A stretch of 64,000 bases of DNA from Clytia hemisphaerica (GCA_902728285.1 CACVBU010000910.1:620001-684000), one strand, 5' to 3'. Shown: positions 23,576 to 34,289, numbered from the stretch's first letter. The notes: generated from the sequence alone by a model not told the origin. Translations and numbers: made by a program.

Positions 23576-23725
23576 ATTATTCTAATTGTGCTATGGTTTT
23601 ACCAATAGTCATTTCTAATTTTTCTGAAACAATTTTTACATGATAATCATCTCGAGGTAGACAACTCAAAAATTAAGTAATTTAGGAAATTATTAAAGTA
23701 ATTAAGGCTCATTTCCTGCCCAAAG

Positions 23726-24739
23726 CCAACTTGAAAACACGATCACGTTCTTATTCGCGGATCACGGTAACACGTATACGGGATACGCTAGTACGTTAGA
23801 CGGACGTCATGAGCAATTTAATCCTCATTTCTTTACGATCGTACCGGGAAACGTCGTCGGGAAAATCGGGAAATCATCAATGGACGCTCTACGTCGAAAT
23901 CGTCTTCGAATGGTGACTTTGATAGACCTTCATCACACTGTTAAACATCTCGCTAATACCAATTACCAAAACAAAGGTCTTTTAACAGAGGTTCCTACCA
24001 ATCGAACGTGTAGTACTGTCGAGTTATCGACTCCCAGTTATTGTATTTGTAAAGGTTGGCGTAAAACTGAGCAAAATAAAACCTTATTTTGGCCTTTCGT
24101 TGAATTCGCAGTTGGACAGTTGAATAATATTATTTCAGATGCGTCACCCAAGGGGCGCTGTAAACGGTTAGTCCCGTCCGGTTTCGAGAGCTTAAGTACT
24201 ATTTTAGCTGGTTCGAATATAGACTTATCTTTCGATGTGTTAGCAAAACCTGGGCCTGGATCTAGTAATGCGGAAGATAAATTCTCCTTCCAAATCTTGT
24301 ACCAAAGAAAAATGAAACTGAAAACATTCAACACTAAACTCGTTTCTTACTCACGTATATCTCCTTACGGCGGATATAAAAAATGTAGTGATACTAAACC
24401 AAATGATCTTAGGTTGTGTATATGTGATTTGAATTTACCGTCCAATAAAAGTGCACCTAAATTATTAACACCTTACAATCTGTTACCAGCAAGGATAGAC
24501 TATGTTCCCACAATCAAGCGTAAAGACTTCTTTTCAAATGAAAGCATTTCAATTATACAAAAAGAATACTTGAGTCTCATAAAGAGGGATATTTACGAGA
24601 AACCGAACCAGAAATCAAGGACTTCAACAACTTTCGAAGTTGTCAATTATTCGTCTCACAGAACCTATGAAGTTAGCATCAATGTTATCAGACTGGATAA
24701 CATAAAACCGATGAGTGACCACAAATGTAAAAACACTGT
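23726..24739 (+). pseudogene. DUF229 3' half, duplicate, 5'-truncated and interrupted
   Basis: Starts inside the coding frame at the duplication junction (QLENTITFLFADHGNTY) with no promoter, signal anchor or nucleophile region. It keeps the 40 bases lost from copy 1 (YKKCSDTKPNDLRLC), so the frame runs on to CKNTV, where an insertion at 24740 brings a stop. The rest of the coding end and the 3' UTR reappear at 28336-28452. Not expected to make a working enzyme. Confidence 0.9.
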
Positions 24740-25130
24740 TTAATTTCCAAATTCGTTCATCTGTTTGGAGGGGAGTAGAATAGATTGAGATATTTTCCAA
24801 TTAAGTTTGGCGTTCACATATTTGGCTAACCCATAATCAGTTTTGGGGAAAATTTAGTCCCCTGCTAGTGATAAACTAACATAAACTAGAAATAGGGTTG
24901 CCGGCAACCAATATCTGTAGGGCGGGAGGGAGGTAAAAAATTTCTGAGACTTGAACACCGCCATCTTAAACGTTGTTTGTGCTTTGAGAGTATAGCCAAT
25001 ATCGCACGGAACCAAGTGAGAAGTAAGGCTACTTGCAGGCGGGACGCCCCGGTAGTACCGCGGGCGGAATAAGTGATTTAGACGATTTAAAATTAAACTA
25101 CGATTTAACTACTTATTGTTAAATAAACAT
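24740..25130 (+). mobile_element. unclassified element, internally deleted unit (391 bp)
   Basis: Shares its first 121 bases (TTAATTTCCAAATTCGTTCA onward) and last 198 bases (ending TTGTTAAATAAACAT) with the larger unit directly downstream. About 72 unrelated bases sit between. Head-to-tail with no gap. No inverted terminal repeats, no TG..CA ends and no target duplication; compare the uninterrupted site near 20310 (CACTGTTAAACC). Confidence 0.85.
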
Positions 25131-25868
25131 TTAATTTCCAAATTCGTTCATCTGTTTGGAGGGGAGTAGAATAGATTGAGATATTTTCCAATTAAGTTTG
25201 GCGTTCACATATTTGGCTAACCCATAATCAGTTTTGGGGAAAATTTAGTCCCAACCGAAGGTATCCCCAAAACAAGACAATGGTTGCAGACTGACCAGAC
25301 AACATAACAATAAAAGGGAGGAAATAACCAATAAAAAATAAACAGTTTTAAATATGATAAATCCTAAATATGATGAAATCTAAATTGATTAAACGACTAT
25401 ATACAACTATCTAGCCACTGGTAGTTCTATTGATATTCTTACTTGCCAATAACCTAGTACCATTAAAAATGAAGAAGTTACAGAAAAAGAAAAACACAAA
25501 AAATAAATAACTTGTGCCTGCATCACGCCACCGAAGCACTGAGCGTTGTGAGAGGTAGTGACGAAAAACTTGCCCTGTACCACGTGAGCCAAGCAACTAC
25601 CTTTCATAGTCTATTAGAAAACGAACTCAGCCTGCGATAATACAAACTATGATGATCTTGCCAGCTTTCCAGCCCACCATATTGATGACTGAAACCCAAC
25701 TACCACCTAGCTATCTGGGAACCAGGTACCCCTAAATTCCTATAAAATTTCAATTAAATAATTCCAGTCTAAAGTACTACAATGAATGTAACTTAAAAAG
25801 CTTAGAAAAATCCCTAGGAAACGATAAAACATTCATCACACAATACACTCACACATCGATCTCAGAGT

Positions 25869-26600
25869 CACTTTTAGGGTTGAAACCAGACCGCCGTCAA
25901 GGTTTCTGAGAGAACCGAACCGCCGTTCGAAATTCCCTCAAAGAAGTGACTCCCCTTGAGTAGGACCCGACCTGAGACACTTTTAGGGTTGAAACCAGAC
26001 CGCCGTCAAGGTTTCTGAGAGAACCGAACCGCCGTTCGAAATTCCCTCAAAGAAGTGACTCCCCTTGAGTAGGACCCGACCTGAGACACTTTTAGGGTTG
26101 AAACCAGACCGCCGTCAAGGTTTCTGAGAGAACCGAACCGCCGTTCGAAATTCCCTCAAAGAAGTGACTCCCCTTGAGTAGGACCCGACCTGAGACACTT
26201 TTTGGGTTGAAACCAGACCGCCGTCAAGGTTTCTGAGAGAACCGAACCGCCGTTCGAAATTCCCTCAAAGAAGTGACTCCCCTTGAGTAGGACCCGACCT
26301 GAGACACTTTTAGGGTTGAAACCAAGCCGCCGTCGAGGTAACCAGACGGCCGTCGAGGTTACCAGACGGCCGTCGAGGTTTCTGAGAGAACCGAACCGCC
26401 GTTCGAAATTCCCTCAAGAAGTGACTCCCCTTAATAGGACCCGACCTGAGACACTTTTAGGGTTGAAACCAAGCCGCCGTCGAGGTAACCAGACCACCGT
26501 CGAGGTTACCAGACGGCTGTCGAAGTTTCTGAGAGAACCGAACCGCCGTTCGAAATTCCCTCAAAGAAGTGACTCCCCTTAACGAGGACCCGGCCTGTGA
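25869..26600 (+). repeat. 109-bp tandem array, six units
   Basis: CACTTTTAGGGTTGAAACCA recurs (with one T variant) at 25869, 25978, 26087, 26196, 26305 and 26452. The first four intervals are exactly 109 bp. The fifth unit is longer by 38 bp through a local CCGTCGAGGTTACCAGACGG duplication. ORFs in the array are products of the repeat. Confidence 0.95.
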
Positions 26601-27607
26601 CATAAACCCACATAACACACTCACAAAGCTCTCGTATTTATTGTAACATCTGGAGTTCCACTGGCCTAGCCTTTGAATTAACCAAGAACTAATTTCATGA
26701 TTTTCCAAGATTTAATTTTACTGCAGAAAGAAGACTGATTTTGCAGGATGCGTAAATAAACGGAACTTTCCCTTAAACTTTCATTTTATGCCTGTTAATG
26801 TTGTGTATACTTTGGTCTGGAATATTTCCAGAAAATTGTTAGCTCATCTTCTATGCCCAAGCTTTATTCAACTAAATTGTCACCCTTTAAAACAAAAACA
26901 CTGATTTCCTGGTTTTCCATATATTATTCTACTTGAGTTGTATTGGCTTTTGTCAATCTTCTGCCTTGACTCGCCTTCTGTCCATTTAAACCAGCCTCTT
27001 CTGAAGAAGAAAAATCTAGTTGATCAACAAATACTCTAGATACACTACTTGTCTGTACAAAATTTTGATTACTTGTTGCTGACCCTTTATGTTAACTGGC
27101 TCTTCATTCTTGCCTCTAGATAGAAATTCATGACTATGCTATACACTCAGTCAATATAGTTAGATATAAATATAAATCAGAAACTAGCTAATATATAATC
27201 AAATAACTATAATAGTATAATATAAGTATAGTTTAACCTCTTAATGACCTTAATCCAAACCAAAAGGGGGCCTCAGTGCAAGATTATATTGTAAAATAGA
27301 TGTAAAGGAGAGTATTTGAGCTCTGCCTGAGCCATGAATTCTTATCCTCTTGTCGAATCTCATAATAAAATCCACCCAGCTGAATTTGAAGTTTCAAACA
27401 TGTGTTGTTTTTTTATGAGTACTTTGAAATATCTATCTCTCCTTACACAAGAACATTTGTCAAAATGTCAAAGTGAACATGCCATGCAATATTTGAGAAT
27501 AAGTTAAGTGGTCAGGTGTGATAAGTTTTAGTTAGACCAAACTAAAATGTAGTTCATCAGTTCCGTCTTCAAGACAGCTATTTCTAAGTATACTCTCTCG
27601 AAACACC

Positions 27608-27790
27608 ACCCCAGCGGCAATCACCTTGGCCAACATCCCAGCATATCCAGCGGCAATCACCTTGGCCAACATCCCAGCATATCCAGCGGCAATCACCTTG
27701 GCCAACATCCCAGCATATCCAGCGGTAATCACCTTGGCCAACATCTCAGCATCTCCAGCGACAATCTCCTAGGCCAACATCCCACCATGC
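27608..27790 (+). repeat. 36-bp tandem array
   Basis: Four to five units of CCAGCGGCAATCACCTTGGC plus CAACATCCCAGCATAT, decaying to the right. The minus-strand reading AGMLAKVIAAGY is a product of the repeat. Confidence 0.93.
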
Positions 27791-27890
27791 CCAGCAGCGG
27801 CAATCTCCCTACTAGCCATTTCAGCATGTCATTTGGCATCTCATTGGTTGGTGTCTCATGTATTTCTAACAAAATTCCTTCTGTAACGCT

Positions 27891-28277
27891 TTGACAAAAG
27901 ATCCGTTACAACAGGACACCACAAAGCTCATACTCAACTCGTTTCAACATGAATACGAGATTGTTAAATGCCCATTATACTGCACTACAAAACAGTGTCT
28001 TATTTTGCAAAGTAAACGGTCCAATGCACAAAATACTTTACTCTCTACGAACTTCCATGCTCAAAGTATCCACTGCTCTCAATTACATGATGTTTTCGAA
28101 TCGATAGCGAAGGATATAATACGATTCTTGAAGCACAATAAAAAATTTCTGAGACTTGAACACCGCCATCTTAAACGTTGTTTGTGCTTTGAGAGTATAG
28201 CCAATATCGCACGGAACCAAGTGAGAAGTAAGGCTACTTGCAGGCGGGACGCCCCGGTAGTACCGCGGGCGGAATAA
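27891..28277 (+). CDS. 128-codon ORF of unknown function in the 3.2-kb element
   Basis: No family recognised. The product is basic with seven Cys (KCPLYCTTKQC early; LKRCLCFESIANI late). Its last 45 codons lie in the 198 bases shared with the small unit. It may be a captured gene fragment or a chance ORF; the only support is its length in AT-rich DNA. Confidence 0.3.
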   Translation: MTKDPLQQDTTKLILNSFQHEYEIVKCPLYCTTKQCLILQSKRSNAQNTLLSTNFHAQSIHCSQLHDVFESIAKDIIRFLKHNKKFLRLEHRHLKRCLCFESIANIARNQVRSKATCRRDAPVVPRAE

Positions 28278-28335
28278 GTGATTTAGACGATTTAAAATTA
28301 AACTACGATTTAACTACTTATTGTTAAATAAACAT

Positions 28336-28452
28336 CAAACCAAACTCCATCAGATATTTATGCACTTTGGGTAGAATTGAATTTTCAGGTCATGGGACAT
28401 ATGACTATAAAGTGAAATACAAGCTTGTTAAAATGGTCAACTTGAACTGACA
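28336..28452 (+). pseudogene. DUF229 duplicate, displaced C-terminal end
   Basis: Resumes where 24739 stopped (KPNSIRYLCTLGRIEFSGHG...), ending in TGA, followed by the same 3' UTR and AATAAA as copy 1. It proves that 24740-28335 is an insertion. Confidence 0.9.
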
Positions 28453-28650
28453 TTTTGATTTAAATTATTTATTTTTTATATCCAAGCTTTCTTCACGATC
28501 TCCCGAAATCCGCTTTTTATTATAAAACACTTACTTATTATACCTTTCTAATATTTTTAAATAAAACGTTTTTTTTACATGCTTAGCACTTTTGTTGCTT
28601 TATACTAATTCTTCTTTTTTAAGCATGAAATTCTTTAATCCTCAGTAAGC

Positions 28651-28974
28651 TGTATGCACCCGGGGGGGGGGGGGGGGGGGCGAAAAAATTGATTTTTAGA
28701 ATCGCACCCTTACAGTGCAGAAAAAAATCAGTGAATTTCATACCCTTACAGTGCATTTTTTCAAATTTTAAACTCTTTTAGAGCAAATAAAATCAACATT
28801 TTCGAGCAAAAATTTGCAATTTTTCCCAGATTTGCTGAAATTTCCACCCTTACAGTGCATTTTTCAAAAGTCCACCCTTACAGTGCATCTCTGATATTTT
28901 GAAAAACATACCTTAACCGCCGCACATACCCGTCGGTCAATTTGCCTGACTGCCCCCCCCTCCGGGTGTATGCA
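28651..28974 (-). mobile_element. hAT-type MITE with G-run ends, 8-bp target duplication TGTATGCA
   Basis: Element 28659-28966 (308 bp) starts CCCGGGGG with a run of about 20 G and ends CCCCTCCGGG. TGTATGCA flanks it on both sides (28651-28658, 28967-28974). Copy 1 of the duplication at about 20622-20637 shows the empty site (AAGCTGAATGCAGAAACC). The interior carries CCCTTACAGTGCA several times. An 8-bp duplication points to hAT. Inverted relative to the copy at 32790. Confidence 0.92.
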
Positions 28975-29377
28975 GAAACCAAGTTGTTAATAACAAAATC
29001 CACAATGGGCAAAGGTAGTCTAACAGAGTACAACGTCCCCCCCCCAAAAAAAAACAAACAACATCACAGCTGCTCTAATAACGGGTTTTTAAAACCCTAT
29101 TTTGAAAATAAGAAAACATTATCCAATCCATTTTTTACTTCTCCAAAACAATGGGAATCTGGTAGGTTGCTTTAAGATTCGCAAACAATGAAGAGTGTGA
29201 CTTTACACCGGTCAACTTATCAACGCCAACTAGTTATCAAAAAGTAATGGACCAAAGGATCCCTCAACTAAAAACGTCCGCCCTAATAGAGTGCGGAAAC
29301 AACTAATAATTTAAATCTTCCAGACGCTTTGATAACGTCATATTACTAATTCTCTCATTCTTTTTAACTGTTTTTAG

Positions 29378-30523
29378 GAGCGCTTTTCTCAGCCGTAGCA
29401 ACATTGGAAACATTATGTACCCTTCTCGGTGCCGGCATTTTTAACTCACTCTACCCGTACACTGAAAAGACGTTCAAGTTTCGTGGCTTGTGTTTTCTTC
29501 TCATGGCTACCATCTTGATTGTGCCAGCACTTATCTTATGGTAACTATACTTTCTTCTCAACTTCAGTTGAACTAGAATCTGAGAATGTCTGAGTGTCTG
29601 TGTGTCTGGCTGTGTGTGTATGTCTCAAAACTTTGGGGCAGCCTGGAGACTTCAAAAATTGTCGGATCCTTGGGCGAATATCTGGGGTTTTATTTTTCAT
29701 TTTTCAAAAATTTTGATTTTTGGGGCCTGGGGACGAGTTTTTCGCCAAAACGAGGCTAAAAATTTGGGGCAGCTTGCAGACTTCGAAAATTGTTGGATTT
29801 GGCTGAAATTTGGCACACTTTTACCTTGGGTCAATATCTTGGGGTCTACAATTGGGCCTATGAATAATTTGAAGCCACTGAAGTTGAGCCCAGTGCGTTG
29901 CGCACGTTCGACTATATTTTGAACCACAGATATCTTATATAAAACACTATTATATAAAACACTAGATAGAGCTGCTCTGTATTTCCCAAGCAACGACAGG
30001 TAAAGCAAAATAATGCGCCATCCTTGCTGAAAGTAGGTCACAGTAGAAACCTTGTTTTTTCACTGTTAAAAGAAGTTTTTTGACACTACAATGTTTTCAA
30101 AATTTAAAGGATCGCACAAGCTAAATTACAACGTCACTTCTTTCAAAATTGCGGTTTATTTTTGCTTCAGCTAGGGACGGAGTAGCTCTAGTGTTTTTTA
30201 TAAGATATCTGTGATTTTGAGCACTGAGTTCGATGACTCAGTTTTGGCGGGAATTTCGCCCGAAATTGTTCCCTTCCGCACACAGTTGAAACTTGGTCAT
30301 GTGAAAATTGGAAGTTTAAGTGTTCAAGTATGTCCAGTAAAGCCCGTTGAGCCCATTTTGACCATCACAAGTATAATAAAGGTAAAATTTTAAGATGGCT
30401 TAAACTTTGGTATTTTGTAGAGGGTATTTCATTTTCTATTTATACCCTCTGGTAAAACTACTTAATTTCTTTTTAAGCTTCATTAGTTTCCAAGAGAATT
30501 CACAAAAAAGACTGCACAACAAG
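29378..30523 (+). pseudogene. SLC46 exons 5 and 6, duplicate
   Basis: Exon 5' (29378-29540, 163 bp) and exon 6' (30478-30523, 46 bp) match copy 1 with full length and intact frames. The exon 5' splice sites are intact (tttttag, gtaact). The exon 6' acceptor has changed from CAG to AAG. They could act as alternative or spare 3' exons of the transporter or be relics. Nothing here shows which set is used. Confidence 0.8.
29557..29925 (+). repeat. interspersed repeat, 'CAACTTCAGTTGAACTAGAA' copy
   Basis: Head CTCAACTTCAGTTGAACTAG, a GTCTGTGTGTC stretch, then TTTGGGGCAGCCTGGAGAC and an end GTTGCGCACGTTCGACTATA. Copy 1 (21700-21960) keeps the body but has lost this head, so the repeat was probably present before the duplication. 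Confidence 0.65.
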
Positions 30524-31253
30524 GTAAGCTGTTATGATGGGTCATTCCATTTTATATCAATACAAGAGGGTGGCCGGGCGGTGGGAGGGGTGGACATATA
30601 TTTCCAGGTGGTAATTGAAGATTACATCTTATACAGAGGAATTTTTATACCTGTTGATCGCATTAAGCGTGAAACTGGCAGTAGTGTGTTTTTAAATTTC
30701 TAAACGAATTGAAATATATATTAAATTTGTTCTTATAAAAAAAAAAAAAAACGTGTAGTGGATTTGGTGCTTCCTCTGTCATCAAAACGAAGAGACATAA
30801 TATGAACTGTTTCTAAGAACTTCTTCATAGTTTCATCCCTCCTTTTTTTAGGGGGTCTTCAATTTCTCAGACAACCCTGTAGAGGGGGGTCGAAAAAATC
30901 TCAATTATTAGGGTGTTGCCCTTAGGGGGGTTTAGTCATACAGGGGGGGAGTGTTTTAAAACTTTTTTACCAAATTAATTTATAATTTTTTGTGTTTTTT
31001 GTTTGCTTCTTTTGTTTCTAGTTATTTGTTCTTTGAAGAGAAAATTCCTGTCAAAAGTTTATCCAAGGGTTTACGACCTTGGTTATAAAGGGGTGTCTGA
31101 GAATTTTATAGATAAGGGGGGGTTCGATTATACAGAGGGTTGAACCAGCCAGGAAATGTTCTTCAATTATTTCTCTTAGTTAAACACCACTTTGAAGTGA
31201 TGCGGGATGTATGGATGGCAGGTTGGGTAAGTTAATCTAAATTCTTTTACAGT

Positions 31254-31475
31254 TCTCATCTTCAGTTGAGCTAGAATCTGAGAATGTGATGTCAGTCAGT
31301 CTGTATGTATGTCAGTCACCTCAAAACTTTTGGGCAGGCTAGAGACCTCAAAAATGGTCGGATCAATTTGGCTGAAATTTTTTTTATCAATTTTACAATT
31401 GGGCCTGCAAGTGACTTTAAAGATACTTAAGCTGAGCCAAAGCGGTATGCACGTTCGACAATAATGATATTATTC
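31254..31475 (+). repeat. interspersed repeat, 'CTTCAGTTGAGCTAGAATCT' copy
   Basis: Copy 2 partner of 23312-23575, ending GGTATGCACGTTCGACAATA. Confidence 0.75.
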
Positions 31476-31789
31476 TATAAGTTTCTATGGTTTTACCAAT
31501 AGTCATTTCTTATTTTGAATTTTTCTGAAACAATTTTTACATGATAATCATCTCGAGGTAGACAACTCAAAAATTAAGTAATTTAGGAAATGAAAATGCA
31601 ATTAAGGCTCATTTCCTGCCCAAAGTGGATACACAAAATGGTGCTAGTTAGAAGTAGAGAAACCGCAAAACAAGCGGTGTACCATTAAATAGCATCGAGA
31701 CCTTAATACACACTCGTGTGTGATAAAAGTATGAACAAAATTCTAAACAAAATGCTACAGAACGGCTCACTACACCCACAGACTAATTA

Positions 31790-31822
31790 ATCAATTTTCG
31801 ATTGGGAGAATCGAAAATTGAT
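31790..31822. repeat. 14-bp perfect hairpin
   Basis: ATCAATTTTCGATT, a five-base loop GGGAG, then AATCGAAAATTGAT. No T-run follows, so a terminator-like role is not implied. Confidence 0.8.
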
Positions 31823-31829
31823 GGGAATA

Positions 31830-32640
31830 GAACTTTTTGTTATATTTAGTATTTAAAGATCAGAGCGTTGTGCCAACCTGGGCAGATTCTTTTACGGAGC
31901 CATGGCCTTTAGAATGAATACATGCCATGCGCGGAATATCAGAATCTGCTCGGAGATTAGGTTCTCACTAGTTAAAAGTATGCTAACGAGGTAGGGTTGA
32001 AAGTTTGTATTATGCAAAAGACAGCTTTGATGGGAGCCTTCAAGAATCTTCAACCTTTCATAAAAGCAAGAAAAAGTGAAGCCTTAGGGTTTGCGCTACT
32101 TATTGGGTGACGGATTGAACCTAGCCCTTTTTGTTTTTACACAGTTCATTTTTCCAGAGATAAATTCTTTTTTGAATCTGGTGTTTCCTTAAAAAACTAG
32201 CAGGTCACATGTTTTGGATGCGGAATAAGTGGTGTATTCATTTACCATTCAAGAGTTTCCTCTTTGGCTCCTCCGGGGCTTTTAAACTCAACGCGAAGCA
32301 TACTCCCTTACATCGTTTGTTTCAATATAGCCTTCTTCATTTCCGTATCTAAAAGACTTGAAGCTGTGTAACCTATTCAAACGAGTAAATAATGATTTAA
32401 TAGATTACCATCAGAAACCATTTTTTCCAATCCCTCAAACGGATGTTCCTGAGTATTAAGTTTCAAAAGATTTCTGATTTCCTGTTAGCACTGTGAGGCG
32501 ATTTGTTCGAAGTTTTTTTGCATTAAGGGAACAGTTAATGGGTTAATAGATTGGATGATGTTTGGGACTTTAATGGCCGCTGTGTAGATGAAAGTGTGTA
32601 ATTTGGCTGGTGATAATTTCTTTCTAGAAATTAGATATGG
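31830..32640. other. intergenic, no gene seen
   Basis: No recognisable coding or repeat boundary. Confidence 0.5.
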
Positions 32641-32733
32641 GGTTACAGTGGAGTCTCTTTTTTAGCTTGAGTCTCCATAACTCAAATGTCTCCTCAACTT
32701 GAACAAGTTTTATGGTCCCTTCAGTCAACATTA

Positions 32734-33183
32734 GCGAGGTTAAGCATGGGTTTATTTTGACTGTAAAGTGTGATACCCCAGGCCTGTACCCCAGGGGGGG
32801 GGGGCAGTCAGGCAAATTGACCGACGAGTATGTGCGGCGGTTAAGGGTATGTTTTTCAAAACATCAGGAATGCACTGTAAGGGTGGAAATATCAGCAAAT
32901 CTGGGAAAAATTGCAAATTTTTGCTCGAAAATCTTGATTTTTTTGTGCTCTAAAAGAGTTTAAAATTTGAAAAAATGCATTGTAAGGGTATGAATTTTTT
33001 CTGCACTGTAAGGGTGCGATTCTAAAAGCCAATTTTTTCGCCGCACATACCGTCAGTTGGTAAACCCACTGCCCCCCCCCCGGGGCCTGTACATTTGCCA
33101 AAACAAACTATGCAAGTGAAATCTTATGTACAGGCCTACGATATCGCTTTGAATGGTCTAAATAAACACTTGCTTAACCTCGC
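32734..33183. mobile_element. middle foldback, GCGAGGTTAAGC ends, TA target duplication
   Basis: GCGAGGTTAAGC at the left and GCTTAACCTCGC at the right, flanked by TA. The uninterrupted relative is at 62328-62476; here a hAT-type MITE sits inside it at GCCTGTAC. Confidence 0.88.
32782..33092 (+). mobile_element. hAT-type MITE, 8-bp target duplication GCCTGTAC
   Basis: Element 32790-33084 (295 bp) starts CCCAGGGGGGGGGGG, then CAGTCAGGCAAATTG, and ends CACTGCCCCCCCCCCGGG. GCCTGTAC stands on both sides (32782-32789, 33085-33092) and occurs once, uninterrupted, in the relative at about 62373. Interior TGCACTGTAAGGGTG repeats match 28659-28966 in reverse. Confidence 0.93.
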
Positions 33184-33289
33184 TAATGCCTTATAAACCT
33201 AACTCTGTAACTCGAAATTTCCTTATAACTCGCACAAATTTGTGTCTCGCATGTGCGTTTGAGTTATGGAGACTCCACTGTATTTATTC

Positions 33290-34285
33290 TAGAACTTGTT
33301 TTTTTTCAGAACATTAAAAGTTCTTTGGATGTCAAAATGGTATTCGTAAAACCCAACTACTCCTAAGAATAGGACATTCAAGGAAATTTAAAGGAGTGAA
33401 AAGCAACAAGTTTTTTTATTTTAATCAGTGTGGTTGACTTTCCGAAGAAGACTTTCCACTACCGCTAATAAAAGACTTTAGAAAATAAAGCTATTTAGAT
33501 TATTCTGTTTCTTTTTTAAAAGCAAATGAAACGTGTTACATTTCTCCTTGATTTCTAAGCCTCTTAAAATCAAACAGTGTGAAGCTAAGCTAATCAAAAT
33601 AATTCTCCAGTGTGAATCAGTTTAGTCTAGCCCCAGGACTGCACAACACGAACGATTGTGGTTGGTTAACAGGCTTACAGGCTAATTCCATTTTCACATT
33701 CTCTGATATGCGCTTGTTTATCAAACTTGATAGCAAATTCGTGATGAATTATTTGAAGCGGTTGTCGTTACAGAGAAAGGAGTTTGGGAGCGAATTTGGA
33801 AGTTCTTGAGTATCCTTTATAGCTTAGACTTATTTAAATGAAGGGTAAAAATCAATTAGTTTGATACCATTGTATTTTACAAGTGTCCCATTTCCGCAGA
33901 AAGATTCCTTTGCTACTTTACTAGCGGAAAAAGACCAGGACTTCGGGTAGTTGAAAAATGAGCTTCGGAAAGTTAAGCAGTTTCGTGAGTAAACACAAGA
34001 TTTTCCGTACCATTAGATACAAACCCTTCCCAATCTCATGCCGTTCGTCCCTGGAAAAATAGCGGAAAGATTCCAGAAAAGTGATAAGAGTGAAATGGGA
34101 AAATTATAAAAAAGATTCATGATGAAATATTTGCGAACGGTTGTCGTTACAGAGAAAAGAATTTGGGAAGTTCTTGAACATCCTTTACAAGATGTTTAGT
34201 TACGGTGCCTTGTTAATTCGTGATAGTCTGTTATATGATATAACTTAATCATATAACTCACATTGGCATAGCTCGGTTCCTTTTT
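33290..34285. other. intergenic, diverged local duplication
   Basis: No gene. The phrase CGGTTGTCGTTACAGAGAAA with GGAAGTTCTTGA occurs at about 33758 and 34138, so a roughly 380-bp unit is duplicated but diverged. Confidence 0.5.
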
Positions 34286-34289
34286 TTTT

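Larger units (their letters stand above)
19340..23725 (+). repeat. tandem segmental duplication, copy 1
   Basis: Begins at CCAACTTGAAAACAC inside DUF229 exon 2 and ends at TTTCCTGCCCAAAG. It carries the 3' part of the DUF229 gene, its poly(A) signal, SLC46 exons 5-6 and about 1.1 kb beyond. Coding parts differ from copy 2 by a few per cent by eye. The junction shares the bases AG between the two original ends, suggesting microhomology-mediated joining. Confidence 0.93.
25131..28335 (+). mobile_element. unclassified element, full unit (3.2 kb)
   Basis: The same ends as the 391-bp unit. The interior holds a six-unit 109-bp tandem array, a 36-bp array and a 128-codon ORF near the 3' end. About 60-80 bases from the 3' end the sequence CGCCCCGGTAGTACCGCGGGCG can form a GC hairpin of about 10 pairs. 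Head-to-tail copies, insertion between T and T (or T and A) without target duplication, an inner tandem array and a 3' hairpin are seen in rolling-circle Helentron/HINE elements. No Rep/helicase coding was seen, so this class is only a suggestion. Confidence 0.75.
23726..31625 (+). repeat. tandem segmental duplication, copy 2
   Basis: Starts at CCAACTTGAAAACAC right after the CCCAAAG that ends copy 1 and itself ends in TTTCCTGCCCAAAG at 31625. It is longer than copy 1 mainly because of the inserted 24740-28335 pair and the MITE at 28659-28966. Confidence 0.93.
32646..33280. mobile_element. outer foldback, CAGTGGAGTCTC ends, TA-flanked
   Basis: CAGTGGAGTCTC at the left and GAGACTCCACTG at the right, each bordered by TA (32644-32645, 33281-33282). 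It has been split by the element 32734-33183. A relative without that insertion lies at 10198-10353. Confidence 0.8.

Noticed and set aside
27608-27790. 36-bp and 109-bp direct repeats as a CRISPR-like array
   Set aside because: Units are contiguous with no unique spacers, inside a eukaryotic transposon.
24740-28335. LTR retrotransposon reading of the paired element
   Set aside because: The two units share both ends rather than flanking a coding body, ends are not TG..CA, there is no target duplication and no gag/pol.
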